From an uncultured Oscillospiraceae bacterium (lineage in GTDB: Bacteria > Bacillota > Clostridia > Oscillospirales > Oscillospiraceae): 60,812 nt of DNA. Of this stretch, positions 8,236-16,686 are shown piece by piece. The translations under genes and the position numbers were made by a program. The stretch spans positions 1 to 60,812 of the forward strand of contig CAJFQQ010000010.1 in assembly GCA_904419145.1 (NCBI GenBank), written 5' to 3'. Each line of letters begins with the position of its first letter. Position 1 is the first letter of the stretch. The notes below the pieces were generated by a model that was given only the letters and a program-made list of their open reading frames with translations, was not told where the DNA came from and searched no databases.

Positions 8236-8940
8236 ATGGAGGAGCGGCTCCAAAAACTGATAGCAAACGCCGGGCTCTGTTCCCGCCGGGCAGCGGAGAC
8301 GCTGCTGGAGCAGGGGAGAGTGACCGTCAACGGCCTGCGGGCCTCGCTGGGACAGAAGGCGGACCTGAGCCGGGACCGGGTGGCGGTGGACGGCGTGGAC
8401 ATTGCACCGCCGGAGGCCTATACCTATCTCATGCTCCACAAGCCGGCCGGGTATGCCTGTACCCTGTCGGACCCCCATGCCGGGCATCTGGTGACGGAGC
8501 TGGTAGCGGACTGCGGCGTCCGGGTCTACCCGGTGGGGCGTCTGGACGTGGCCTCGGAGGGGCTTCTGCTGATGACCAACGACGGCGACTTTGCCAATGC
8601 GGTCCTCCATCCCAGCCATCAGGTGGACAAGACCTACCGCGTCACGGTATCCGGCTATCAAAGGGGATGCGAGCGGCGTCTGGCCGCCGTCCGCACTTTG
8701 GACGGCGTGCCCATTCGTCCAGCCAGGGTCAGGCTGCTGGCGCAGGACGGGAGCACAGCGGAGCTGGAGGTCGTGATCCACGAGGGGAAAAAGCGGCAGA
8801 TCCGGCGGATGTGCCGGGCGGTGGGCCTCTCGGTCACGCGGCTTTGCCGGGTGGGGGAGGGCCCCCTCACCTTAGGGGACCTGCCGCCGGGGAAATGGCG
8901 GCATTTGTCCGCTGACGAGGTAGCGGCCTGTAAGAAGTAA
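8236..8940 (+). CDS. rluB: 23S rRNA pseudouridine synthase, RluB/RsuA family
   Basis: This enzyme isomerises a uridine in rRNA, most likely U2605 of 23S. An N-terminal S4 RNA-binding domain (residues 1-60, MEERLQKLIANAGLCSRRAA) is followed by the synthase domain with GRLD at 101-104, where D104 is the nucleophile, then EGLLLMTNDG. The length of 234 is usual. GGAGGAGG stands 8 bases before ATG 8236. It follows scpAB-dacF as in other clostridia. Closely related RsuA would target 16S rRNA; I prefer RluB from context. Confidence 0.88.
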   Translation: MEERLQKLIANAGLCSRRAAETLLEQGRVTVNGLRASLGQKADLSRDRVAVDGVDIAPPEAYTYLMLHKPAGYACTLSDPHAGHLVTELVADCGVRVYPVGRLDVASEGLLLMTNDGDFANAVLHPSHQVDKTYRVTVSGYQRGCERRLAAVRTLDGVPIRPARVRLLAQDGSTAELEVVIHEGKKRQIRRMCRAVGLSVTRLCRVGEGPLTLGDLPPGKWRHLSADEVAACKK

Positions 8941-8969
8941 TTGCAATTTTTCCTGCATTATGGCATAAT
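8941..8969 (+). promoter_or_regulatory. SigmaA-type promoter of the RpiR regulator
   Basis: TTGCAA (8941-8946) and CATAAT (8964-8969) are 17 bp apart, 40 bases upstream of the GTG start. Confidence 0.65.
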
Positions 8970-9008
8970 ACATTTTGTCAGATTGAGAGAAGAGCGAGGA
9001 ACCATTCA

Positions 9009-9881
9009 GTGCAAAAGGATGTTTTACATATCATCAAGGCAAATATGGCGGGCTTTTCCAAAGGCCAGCGGCGGATCGCCAACTACATTTTGGAAAACTA
9101 CGACAAAGCCGCCTTTATGACCGCCAGCAAACTGGGGAAGATCGCCCAGGTCAGCGAGTCCACGGTGGTGCGCTTTGCCTCCGCTCTGGGGTACGACGGA
9201 TATCCCGACATGCAGAAGGCCCTTCAGGAGATGATCCGCAGCCGCTTAACTTCTGTACAGCGTATCCAGGTCTCGAATGACCGGCTCTCTGGTACGGATC
9301 TTGTGACATCGGTGCTCCAGACAGACATGGAGAAAATCCGCATGGCGATTGAGGAGATCAGCCGGGAGGACTTTGACATTGCAGTGGATGAGCTGATGAA
9401 GGCCAAGCATATCTATATTTTGGGCGTGCGCTCCAGTTCTTTCTTGGCAGGATATCTCCACTTCTATTTCCATCTGATTTTTGAGAATGTAACCTTGGTG
9501 ACCAATAATAGTGCCGGGGACATTCTGGAGAAGATCCTCCGCATCGGTCCGGGGGATGTGATCGTGGGCATCAGCTTCCCGCGCTACTCCCAGTCCACGG
9601 TGAAGGGGATCCAGTTTGCCAAGGACCGCGGGGCGAAGCTCATCGCCATTACCGACGGTCCCAGTTCCCCGCTGGCCCCCTTGGCTGACGCCATGCTGAA
9701 GGCCCGCAGCGATATGATCTCCTTTGTAGACTCCCTGGTAGCCCCCTTCAGTCTGCTCAACGCTTTGATCGTGGCCGCAGGCCAGCGGAAAAATGCAGAT
9801 ATCTCTCAGATTTTCGGCAGTTTGGAAAATATCTGGGAGGAATACGGCGTGTTTGGGACGACAGACGATGAACAGACTTGA
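9009..9881 (+). CDS. MurR/RpiR family transcriptional regulator
   Basis: This 290-residue protein has an N-terminal RpiR helix-turn-helix (about 1-77; FSKGQRRIANYILENY, then SESTVVRFASALGYDGYPDMQKAL) and a C-terminal SIS sugar-phosphate-binding domain (about 120-265; YILGVRSS...GDVIVGISFPRYSQST). Such regulators sense phosphosugars, often from amino sugars or cell-wall recycling. No sugar operon is adjacent, so the ligand cannot be guessed. GTG 9009 has GAGCGAGGA 8 bases upstream. The next gene starts inside its last 14 bases. Confidence 0.9.
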   Translation: MQKDVLHIIKANMAGFSKGQRRIANYILENYDKAAFMTASKLGKIAQVSESTVVRFASALGYDGYPDMQKALQEMIRSRLTSVQRIQVSNDRLSGTDLVTSVLQTDMEKIRMAIEEISREDFDIAVDELMKAKHIYILGVRSSSFLAGYLHFYFHLIFENVTLVTNNSAGDILEKILRIGPGDVIVGISFPRYSQSTVKGIQFAKDRGAKLIAITDGPSSPLAPLADAMLKARSDMISFVDSLVAPFSLLNALIVAAGQRKNADISQIFGSLENIWEEYGVFGTTDDEQT

Positions 9882-11112
9882 CGTTTTGGTGCTGGGGGGC
9901 GGCCCGGCAGGAATGATGGCGGCCATTGCCGCGGCGGAGAACGGCGCCGCAGTGGGGTTGCTGGAGCCCAATACCCGCCTGGGGAAAAAACTGAATATTA
10001 CCGGCAAAGGGCGCTGCAACCTCACAAACAACTGCGATGTGCAGGAGCTGATGAAAAACGTGCCTCAGAACGGCCGGTTTCTCTACAGCGCCTTTTCGCA
10101 GTACGACAGCCAGGATGTCATGGCTTTCTTTGAGGCCCTGGGCGTCCCGCTGAAGACTGAGCGGGGAAACCGGGTATTTCCGGTGTCCGACCGGTCCTTT
10201 GATATCAGCGGCGCCCTGGAGCGGCATCTGCGGGAGCTCCAGGTGCGCTGGCTCCGCGACCGGGGTACGGCGCTGCTGCTGCGGGACGGAACGGTTACCG
10301 GCGTCCGGGGAGAGCAGGGGACCTACGAGGCGCCCTGTGTGGTGATCGCCACCGGCGGCGTGTCCTATCCTCTCACCGGCAGCACCGGGGACGGCTATCG
10401 TCTGGCCAGATCTGTGGGGCATACGGTGGTGCCGCCTCGGCCATCCCTCATCCCGCTGGTGGAGCGGGGGGAGATCTGTGCCGGGATGCAGGGCCTCAGC
10501 CTCCGGAATGTGGCCCTCACCGCCTATGAGGATGACAAAAGAATTTATCACGACTTCGGGGAGCTGCTGTTTACCCATTTTGGGCTCAGCGGGCCGCTGG
10601 TGCTGTCCGCCTCCGCCCATATGCGCCACCTGGGGGAGCGGAAGTACCGGGTGGAGATTGACCTGAAGCCGGCGCTGGATGAGCCGACATTGGACAAGCG
10701 GCTGCTCTCGGATTTTGAGAAGCACATCAACAGCGATTTTATCAACGCCCTGGGGGATTTGCTCCCCAAAAAGATGATCCCGACGGTGGTTGCCCGAAGC
10801 GGGATCGGCGAGCGGAGCAAGGTCCACTCGGTGACCCGGGAGCAGCGTCACGGCCTTGTGCGGCTGCTCAAGCACTTTTCCGTTGAAATTGCGGGGGCGC
10901 GGCCGGTGGAGGAGGCGATCATTACCTCCGGCGGCGTATCTGTGGGGGAGGTCAACCCCTCCACCATGGCGTCCAAACTGGTGCCCGGACTGTTTTTTGC
11001 CGGCGAGGTGCTGGACGTGGACGCCTATACCGGCGGGTTCAATCTGCAGATCGCCTGGTCCACCGGCCGCCTGGCAGGAGAGCATGCGGCCTGGCAGTCC
11101 AATTCACAGTAA
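9868..11112 (+). CDS. BaiN/HI0933-family NAD(P)/FAD-dependent flavoprotein
   Basis: This 414-residue flavoprotein opens with the dinucleotide motif VLGGGPAGMMAA (G10-x-G12-x2-G15), then NITGKGRCNLTN, a family hallmark, and ends with GLFFAGEVLDVDAYTGGFNLQIAWSTG, which is typical of HI0933/YtfP/BaiN proteins. Members are oxidoreductases of poorly known substrate; BaiN was linked to bile-acid chemistry in clostridia, but most copies are probably housekeeping. I start it at ATG 9868, where the motif lies close to the N-terminus; the gene overlaps the regulator by 14 bases. It lies directly before cmk, as in many Firmicutes. Confidence 0.88.
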   Translation: MNRLDVLVLGGGPAGMMAAIAAAENGAAVGLLEPNTRLGKKLNITGKGRCNLTNNCDVQELMKNVPQNGRFLYSAFSQYDSQDVMAFFEALGVPLKTERGNRVFPVSDRSFDISGALERHLRELQVRWLRDRGTALLLRDGTVTGVRGEQGTYEAPCVVIATGGVSYPLTGSTGDGYRLARSVGHTVVPPRPSLIPLVERGEICAGMQGLSLRNVALTAYEDDKRIYHDFGELLFTHFGLSGPLVLSASAHMRHLGERKYRVEIDLKPALDEPTLDKRLLSDFEKHINSDFINALGDLLPKKMIPTVVARSGIGERSKVHSVTREQRHGLVRLLKHFSVEIAGARPVEEAIITSGGVSVGEVNPSTMASKLVPGLFFAGEVLDVDAYTGGFNLQIAWSTGRLAGEHAAWQSNSQ

Positions 11113-11123
11113 GGAGAGAGAGT

Positions 11124-11798
11124 ATGAAAGAGCATTATGCGGTGGCCATTGACGGGCCCTCCGGTGCGGGCAAAAGTACCTTGGCCCGGGCGCTGGCCAA
11201 AGAACTGGGGTTTGTTTATGTGGATACGGGCGCGATCTACCGCAGCGTGGGATATTACGCCTATCAGCGCGGGATTGACCCTGCGGACGGCGCCGCGGTG
11301 GAGGCGCTGCTGCCGGAGATCCAGCTGGAAATGGTGTATAGGGAAGATGGTTTACAGCATATGATCCTCAACGGAGAAGACGTAACAAAAGAGATCCGTT
11401 TGCCGGAGATCTCCATGTATGCCTCCCGGGTGTCCGCCATTCCGGCAGTCAGAGCTTTTTTGATGGATATGCAGCGGGACATGGCGAGGACCCACAGCGT
11501 CATCATGGATGGCCGGGATATCGGGACGGTGGTGCTGCCCCAGGCGGACGTCAAGCTGTTTCTGACCGCCTCGGCGGAGGACCGGGCCCGGCGGCGCTGC
11601 CTGGAGCTGGAGGAGCGGGGGACGCCGGAGCCCTATGAGAAGCTGCTGGAGGAGATGCAGGAGCGGGACCGTAACGATGCGTCGCGCTCTGCGGCGCCGC
11701 TGCGCCCGGCGGAGGACGCGGTGATTCTGGACACCACCGGCAATACCTTCCAGCAGAGTTTTGATCTGCTGCTTCAAACAATTAAGGAGAGATTATGA
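11124..11798 (+). CDS. cmk: Cytidylate kinase
   Basis: Cmk phosphorylates CMP and dCMP with ATP. The 224-residue protein shows the P-loop GPSGAGKST at 11-19, then FVYVDTGAIYRSVGYYA and the HSVIMDGRDIGTVVLPQADVK segment diagnostic of Cmk, and a lid rich in Arg (AEDRARRR). AAGGAGAGAG precedes ATG 11124 and the stop overlaps plsC by ATGA. The order cmk-plsC-ispH-rpsA is conserved in clostridia. Confidence 0.96.
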   Translation: MKEHYAVAIDGPSGAGKSTLARALAKELGFVYVDTGAIYRSVGYYAYQRGIDPADGAAVEALLPEIQLEMVYREDGLQHMILNGEDVTKEIRLPEISMYASRVSAIPAVRAFLMDMQRDMARTHSVIMDGRDIGTVVLPQADVKLFLTASAEDRARRRCLELEERGTPEPYEKLLEEMQERDRNDASRSAAPLRPAEDAVILDTTGNTFQQSFDLLLQTIKERL

Positions 11799-12385
11799 AC
11801 CGATTTTACCGCGTTGTCCATGCGATTCTGCGCCCTTTGCTCTACTTGTTTTTTCCGGTTTCTGCGGTCGGAGTAGAGAATATCCCGGCGGGAGGGGCCG
11901 TTTTGTGCATCAACCATTCCAGCGCCTGGGATCCTGTGCTGGTGGCCCTGAAAATCCCGCGTGCTGTGCCGCTGCGCTTCATGGCCAAGGCGGAGCTGTT
12001 TAGAAATCCAATGATTGGGTGGTTGCTGCGTAAATTGGGAGCCTTTCCCATCCACCGGGGCACCAACGACTTAAGCGCTATGAAGACTGCCATGAAGTGC
12101 CTGCAGGAAGGGCAGAAGCTGGTGGTATTCCCCGAGGGGACACGGGTGGATCAGGAAGGCGAGGCAAGTGCCAAGGGCGGCGCAGTCATGCTGGCCACAC
12201 GTACCGGCGTGCCGATGGTGCCGGTGTACTGCGGCGGAAAGAAGAAGTTTTTCCGCCGGGAAACGATTGTCTTTGGTACACCGTATTGCCCGGTAATCAC
12301 CGGGCGGAGGCCGACACCGGAAGAAAACCGGCAGATTGCAGAGGAGCTCATGGAACGGATCTACGCGCTCAAGGAGATTGTATAA
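11795..12385 (+). CDS. plsC: 1-acyl-sn-glycerol-3-phosphate acyltransferase
   Basis: PlsC acylates lysophosphatidic acid to phosphatidic acid at the membrane. The 196-residue protein has the catalytic H41-x4-D46 motif (NHSSAWD) and the glycerophosphate-binding FPEGTR at 112-117, with a hydrophobic N-terminus (about 11-28). The start overlaps the cmk stop as ATGA. The length is short but normal for Firmicutes. Confidence 0.93.
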   Translation: MNRFYRVVHAILRPLLYLFFPVSAVGVENIPAGGAVLCINHSSAWDPVLVALKIPRAVPLRFMAKAELFRNPMIGWLLRKLGAFPIHRGTNDLSAMKTAMKCLQEGQKLVVFPEGTRVDQEGEASAKGGAVMLATRTGVPMVPVYCGGKKKFFRRETIVFGTPYCPVITGRRPTPEENRQIAEELMERIYALKEIV

Positions 12386-12386
12386 G

Positions 12387-14360
12387 ATGCAGGTGTTGCT
12401 TGCAAAATCGGCAGGCTTCTGTTATGGTGTCCGCCGGGCGGTGGAGCTGGCAGAAAAAATGGTTACAGACGGCGAGCAGCCAGCTATGCTGGGACCGGTG
12501 ATTCACAATAGCCAAGTGATAGAGGATTTGTGCAATCGCGGTGCCCGTCTGATTCAGCGGCCGGAGGAGGCGAAGCCGGGCGAAACCGTCATTATCCGTG
12601 CCCATGGGGAGCCGGAGCGGACTTACCAAATTCTGCAGGATCGGGGCTGCAGGGTGGTCGATGGGACCTGCCCCCACGTTCGGCGCATCCAGGCCATTGC
12701 CAGGGATGCCCGGGACCAGGGGCGGCAGATGGTATTGATCGGGGATCCGGACCATCCGGAGATCCGCGGGATTTGTGGATGGGGGAGGGACATTTTGGTA
12801 TTCCCGGGCCCTGATTCCCTCTGCAAATGGTTGGGAACACAGAAAAACCCCTGTGATCTGCTGCTGACGGTAGCAGCGCAAACTACCCAGACCAGAGAAA
12901 TATGGGAAGTTTCTGTGAATTTTCTAAAAAAACAGTGTACAAACGCAAAAATGTTTGATACAATATGTTGTGCTACGCAAAATCGTCAATCGGAGGCGGT
13001 GGAAATCGCCGCTCAGGTTGACGTGATGGTGGTAGTTGGTGACCGGCAAAGTGCCAATACAAGACATCTGTACGACTTGTGTAAAGACCTGTGCCCGCGG
13101 ACGTTCCTTGTGGAGCGGGCGGAAGACCTTCCGATGGACAAGTTCTCCGGGTGCCAAGTGGCGGGGCTGACGGCGGGAGCCTCTGCGCCTGCGGGCATCA
13201 TAAAGGAGGTCAACAAGACGATGAGTGAAGAAAAAATCCTGAACGGGACCGTAGACAACAGCGAGAATGGCGAAAACTTTGCGGAAATGGTTGAACAGTA
13301 TACCAATACTTTGCATACAGGAGATAAGGTAACCGGCGTTGTCATTGACATCACCCCCACCGAGGTCCATGTGGACCTGGGCTGCAAGCAGACCGGCTAT
13401 ATTCCCCTGGATCAGCTGAGTGACGATCCGGATCTGAAGCCCAGCGATGTGGTGAAGATCGGTGATGAGGTGGAGCTGTTCGTGGTTCGTGTTAACGACG
13501 TGGACGGCTATGCAACCCTCTCCAAGAAGCGCCTGGAAGCCAACAAGATCTGGGAAGTTCTGGAAGAGGCTGTGGAGAGCAAGACCGTGATGGAAGGGAC
13601 TGTCTCCGAGGTCAACAAGGGCGGCGTCGTGGTGTTCATCAAGGGCGTGCGCGTGTTTGTTCCCGCCTCCCAGTCCGGCCTGCCCCGTGAGGCCGATCTG
13701 AACCAGCTGCTCAAGCAGAAGGTGCAGCTGCGCATCACCGAGGTCAACCGTGCCCGCCGCCGCGTGGTGGGTTCCATCCGCGCTGTACAGCAGGAGGCCC
13801 GTGCCGCCGCTGCCGCCGCTGTGTGGGACGGCATCGAGGAGGGCAAGCACTACACCGGCACGGTCAAGAGCATGACCAGCTACGGCGTGTTTGTGGACAT
13901 CGGCGGCGTAGATGGGATGGTACATATCTCCGACCTGTCCTGGAGCCGGATCAAGCACCCCTCTGAGCTGGTGAAGGTAGGCGACACCCTGGATGTGTAC
14001 GTCATTTCCTTTGACAAGGAGAAGAAGAAGATCTCCCTGGGCGTCAAGGATCGCTCCACCAATCCCTGGGAGAAGTTCATGGAGACCTACAAGGTGGGCG
14101 ATGTTGCCAAGGTAAAAATCGTCAAGTTGATGTCCTTCGGCGCCTTTGCCGAGGTGGTGCCCGGTGTGGATGGCTTGGTCCATATTTCCCAGATCGCTGA
14201 CCGTCGGATTGACAGCCCTGCTGATTGCCTGAGCGAAGGCGAGGTTGTGGAGGCCAAGATCATCGAGGTCGATGAGGAGAAGAAGCGTATTTCCCTGTCC
14301 ATCCGCGCCCTGCTGGGGCAGGCACCTGCCGAGGAGCAGGAAGGCGAGGACGCAGAGTAA
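12387..14360 (+). CDS. ispH-rpsA: Fused 4-hydroxy-3-methylbut-2-enyl diphosphate reductase / ribosomal protein S1
   Basis: One 657-residue frame joins IspH (about 1-278) to an S1 protein (about 300-640). IspH makes IPP and DMAPP in the last MEP-pathway step; its cluster ligands C12, C95 and C194 and the substrate His residues H40, H73 and H123 are all present, with SAN at 222-224. The second part has four S1 domains at about 312-382, 398-466, 486-555 and 570-640. ATG 12387 has AAGGAGA 9 bases upstream and lies 1 base after plsC. An internal AAAGGAGGT (13202-13210) and in-frame ATG 13221 (residue 279) mark the domain junction. IspH-S1 fusions are known in clostridia. Confidence 0.95.
   Translation: MQVLLAKSAGFCYGVRRAVELAEKMVTDGEQPAMLGPVIHNSQVIEDLCNRGARLIQRPEEAKPGETVIIRAHGEPERTYQILQDRGCRVVDGTCPHVRRIQAIARDARDQGRQMVLIGDPDHPEIRGICGWGRDILVFPGPDSLCKWLGTQKNPCDLLLTVAAQTTQTREIWEVSVNFLKKQCTNAKMFDTICCATQNRQSEAVEIAAQVDVMVVVGDRQSANTRHLYDLCKDLCPRTFLVERAEDLPMDKFSGCQVAGLTAGASAPAGIIKEVNKTMSEEKILNGTVDNSENGENFAEMVEQYTNTLHTGDKVTGVVIDITPTEVHVDLGCKQTGYIPLDQLSDDPDLKPSDVVKIGDEVELFVVRVNDVDGYATLSKKRLEANKIWEVLEEAVESKTVMEGTVSEVNKGGVVVFIKGVRVFVPASQSGLPREADLNQLLKQKVQLRITEVNRARRRVVGSIRAVQQEARAAAAAAVWDGIEEGKHYTGTVKSMTSYGVFVDIGGVDGMVHISDLSWSRIKHPSELVKVGDTLDVYVISFDKEKKKISLGVKDRSTNPWEKFMETYKVGDVAKVKIVKLMSFGAFAEVVPGVDGLVHISQIADRRIDSPADCLSEGEVVEAKIIEVDEEKKRISLSIRALLGQAPAEEQEGEDAE
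13202..13223 (+). promoter_or_regulatory. Internal ribosome site and start codon at the IspH/S1 junction
   Basis: AAAGGAGGT at 13202-13210 is followed after 10 bases by ATG 13221, in frame, at the first residue after the IspH domain (MSEEKILNG). It could direct a free 379-residue S1 protein from the same mRNA. The AAG GAG GTC codons also encode the IspH C-terminal KEV, so the match could partly reflect protein constraint. Confidence 0.5.
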
Positions 14361-14376
14361 TCATCATCCCGCTATC

Positions 14377-14412
14377 AAAACAGCAGGTGAGACATTCACC
14401 TGCTGTTTTTTT
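14377..14412 (+). terminator. Terminator after ispH-rpsA
   Basis: A perfect 14-bp stem (14377-14390 with 14396-14409), a 5-base loop and seven T in a row. Confidence 0.92.
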
Positions 14413-14453
14413 GCCTGGTGATGCAGCGGTGCTGTGACGAATGAACGGACTGA

Positions 14454-14524
14454 GTTGCGCAAAATTCTACCATTTGCAATAGGAGTCCAGATATAAAAAA
14501 GCTTTGCGGTAACGTTTGCGCAAC
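14454..14524. repeat. Pair of TTGCGCAA palindromic boxes upstream of carD
   Basis: Two copies of the 8-bp palindrome TTGCGCAA (14455-14462 and 14516-14523) lie 61 bp apart. With their flanks they form a 10-bp inverted repeat (GTTGCGCAAA and TTTGCGCAAC). They sit in the 312-base gap between rpsA and carD, about 60-130 bases upstream of the carD promoter. Nothing else coding is seen in this gap. Confidence 0.6.
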
Positions 14525-14584
14525 ACTACTGCCGCTAAAATTATTAAATATCGAAAATTTTTAGTAAAATCTTCCTCTATTTCC

Positions 14585-14613
14585 TTGAACTTATTGAAAA
14601 ATAGGTCTATACT
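14585..14613 (+). promoter_or_regulatory. SigmaA promoter of the carD operon
   Basis: TTGAAC (14585-14590) and TATACT (14608-14613) are 17 bp apart in an AT-rich stretch. The transcript would start near 14620. Its leader holds a 7-bp hairpin (14628-14634 with 14639-14645) ahead of the ribosome site. Confidence 0.7.
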
Positions 14614-14672
14614 ATTTGTTATAAGGGATTGGCTGTGCAGCCAATGGGTATGAAAAGGGAATAGGAGGGAAT

Positions 14673-15161
14673 ATGTTTCAGATTGGGGATAAGGTCGTGC
14701 ATCCGATGCACGGGGCCGGTATCATCGACAGCATTGTCGATGAGCGCATCAATGGGAAGACACAGGCTTATTATGTCTTCCGGATGCCTGTAAATGGGCT
14801 GGTGCTGAAAATCCCCACTGCAAACAGCAATGCTGTGGGGCTCCGCGCTGTGGTAGACCCTGCTTTCGCAGATGCGGTCATTGATTCCCTTTCGGATTTG
14901 AAGATTGATATGACCAGCAACTGGAACCGCCGGTATCGTGAAAACTTGGAGCGCCTTAAGAGCGGTGATCTTTATGAGGTAGCCCGGGTCATCAAGTGTC
15001 TGATGATCCGGGATGCACAGCGCGGGCTCTCTACCGGGGAACGAAAGATGCTGCACAGTGCCAAGCAGATCTTTATTTCTGAGGTTGTGCTGGCAAAAAA
15101 TGTGCCATATGGTGATATAGAAGGGCGGCTTAACGCCTCCCTGATGTGTGAAGGAGCATAA
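14673..15161 (+). CDS. carD: CarD family transcription regulator
   Basis: CarD-like proteins bind RNA polymerase beta and stabilise open promoter complexes. The 162-residue protein starts with the RNAP-interacting Tudor-like domain (MFQIGDKVVHPMHGAGIID, then YYVFRMP, to about residue 60) and continues with a helical DNA-binding domain with RYRENLERLKSGDLYEVARVIK and RGLSTGERKMLHSA, as in other CarD/CdnL members. ATAGGAGGGA precedes ATG 14673. The ispD start directly follows the stop; carD-ispD-ispF is a common Firmicutes order. Confidence 0.93.
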   Translation: MFQIGDKVVHPMHGAGIIDSIVDERINGKTQAYYVFRMPVNGLVLKIPTANSNAVGLRAVVDPAFADAVIDSLSDLKIDMTSNWNRRYRENLERLKSGDLYEVARVIKCLMIRDAQRGLSTGERKMLHSAKQIFISEVVLAKNVPYGDIEGRLNASLMCEGA

Positions 15162-15896
15162 ATGTTTGGCTTAATCAACAAATTACTGGGGCGACAGCGG
15201 GAGAAGGTGCCTTTTTGCAGTGCTGTTGTACCCGCTGCCGGTGCCTCCAACCGGATGGAAGGGGAGAATAAGCTTTTCGCCCAGATTGGTGGAGCGCCGG
15301 TTTTAGGGCGGACGGTAGCAGCTTTGGCGCAGTCTGACCAAATTTCTGAAATTGTTGTGGCCGCGCGGGAGGAAGAACTGTTGACAGTCGCAGATATCTG
15401 TCGGGCCTATGTAGAAGGAAAGCCGGTAAAAGTGGTTCGAGGTGGGGAGACCCGCCTGGAGTCAGTAATGGCTGCTTTGGCAGAGTGTGATGAGCGTGCT
15501 GAGCTGGTTGCAGTCCATGACGGTGCGCGGCCGCTTGTGACAGTAGAGATTATTGATGCGGCGATCCAGCGTGCCAGGGAGGCCTATGCCGCAGCTCCGG
15601 CAGTGCCGGTGAAAGATACCATCAAGGTAGCTGCCAATGGAGTGGTAGAACATACACCGGATCGTTCCATACTTTTTGCCGTTCAAACCCCACAAGTATT
15701 TGACCGGGATCTTCTGCAGACAGCTTTGCAGGCAGCTCGGGAGAGCGGCGCACCCATTACAGATGATTGTTCTGCGGTAGAGCGGCTGGGGAAAGAGGTT
15801 TCGTTAACGGAGGGTTCCTACGAAAATTTGAAGATCACCACGCCGATTGATTTGATTCTGGCAGAAGCAATCTGGGAAAGCCGGGGGATGGCATGA
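15162..15896 (+). CDS. ispD: 2-C-methyl-D-erythritol 4-phosphate cytidylyltransferase
   Basis: IspD couples MEP to CTP in the third MEP-pathway step. The nucleotide-binding motif [12 protein letters not shown] lies at 21-32, after an extra basic leader of about 16 residues that is not usual; VHDGARPLV and VPVKDTIK are further family signatures. The total is 244 residues against about 230 in most homologues. ATG 15162 follows the carD stop without a gap. The stop overlaps ispF. With ispF and ispH here, three MEP-pathway genes lie within 4 kb. Confidence 0.94.
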   Translation: MFGLINKLLGRQREKVPFCSAVVPAAGASNRMEGENKLFAQIGGAPVLGRTVAALAQSDQISEIVVAAREEELLTVADICRAYVEGKPVKVVRGGETRLESVMAALAECDERAELVAVHDGARPLVTVEIIDAAIQRAREAYAAAPAVPVKDTIKVAANGVVEHTPDRSILFAVQTPQVFDRDLLQTALQAARESGAPITDDCSAVERLGKEVSLTEGSYENLKITTPIDLILAEAIWESRGMA

Positions 15897-16387
15897 TGAC
15901 AGGGCTGCGGATTGGACACGGTTACGACGTCCATCGCCTGACAGAGGGGCGAAAGCTGATGCTTGGCGGGGTGGAGGTCCCCTATGACCGCGGCCTGCTG
16001 GGGCACTCCGACGCGGATGTGCTGCTCCATGCCGTGATGGACGCCCTGCTGGGGGCAGCGGCCCTGCCGGACATTGGCCGGCAGTTCCCGGACAGCGATC
16101 CGCAGTATGCCGGAGCGGACAGCCGTGCACTGCTGCGGACGGTTGCGTCGATGCTGCAGAAAGAGGGATGGCAGGTGGTGAATCTCGACGCCACCGTTGT
16201 GGCCCAGGCGCCAAAACTTGCCCCCTATATCCCTGAGATGCGCCGCAGGATCGCAGAGGATCTGGCAGTCCCGGCGGAGCGGATCAATGTAAAAGCCACC
16301 ACCGAGGAGCATTTGGGATTTACCGGCTCTGGAGAGGGGATCGCCGCCCACGCGGTCTGCCTTCTGGAGGCTCAGGATCACAATTGA
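15893..16387 (+). CDS. ispF: 2-C-methyl-D-erythritol 2,4-cyclodiphosphate synthase
   Basis: IspF makes the cyclic diphosphate MEcPP. The 164-residue protein has the metal-binding GHGYDVHRL near its start, [20 protein letters not shown] and the C-terminal [22 protein letters not shown]. The start is ATG 15893, overlapping the ispD stop; the directly following ATG 15896 is an alternative one codon later. Confidence 0.96.
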   Translation: MMTGLRIGHGYDVHRLTEGRKLMLGGVEVPYDRGLLGHSDADVLLHAVMDALLGAAALPDIGRQFPDSDPQYAGADSRALLRTVASMLQKEGWQVVNLDATVVAQAPKLAPYIPEMRRRIAEDLAVPAERINVKATTEEHLGFTGSGEGIAAHAVCLLEAQDHN

Positions 16388-16392
16388 ATGCA

Positions 16393-16430
16393 GCAGGGCG
16401 GCGGGCCGGAGAGGCACGCCGCCCTGCTCC
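16393..16430 (+). terminator. GC-rich hairpin after ispF
   Basis: An 11-bp GC stem (16393-16403 with 16417-16427) has a 13-base loop and no proper T-tract. It could attenuate, or it could protect the mRNA end, before the DUF3343 gene. Confidence 0.4.
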
Positions 16431-16464
16431 CCTTCATAAGATACGCTGAGAGGGGGATATCCTA

Positions 16465-16686
16465 TTGAACCATTATCTCATTGTCTGCCGGTCGGTGACC
16501 CAGGCCCAGCGCGCCGGGCGCTTGTTGACCTCCTTCGGGATCACCAACCAGGTGTTTCGTACGCCCGTCGGTCTGACGGAGCGGGGATGCAGCTATTCGG
16601 TCCGGGTTCGCTCTGCGCAGCTGGACCGGGCTATGAGCGTCCTGCAGTCCAACCATATCGTCCCGGTAAAGGTGGCCGCGGTATGA
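16465..16686 (+). CDS. DUF3343 protein (putative Se/S carrier)
   Basis: This 73-residue protein fits DUF3343: N-terminal YLIVCRSVTQAQRA, then LLTSFGI and CSYSVRVRS ahead of a short helical end. Members are proposed sulfur or selenium carriers with conserved Cys; here Cys lies at residues 8 and 42. The start is TTG 16465 with AGAGGGGGA upstream. It overlaps the following cysteine-desulfurase-like gene (ATGA), which suggests that the two work together, the enzyme loading S or Se on the carrier. That is inference. Confidence 0.75.
   Translation: MNHYLIVCRSVTQAQRAGRLLTSFGITNQVFRTPVGLTERGCSYSVRVRSAQLDRAMSVLQSNHIVPVKVAAV

Noticed and set aside
12924-14183. Leftward 419-codon open frame opposite the S1 part of ispH-rpsA
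   Set aside because: It mirrors the codon pattern of highly expressed S1 and has no recognisable domain or start signal.
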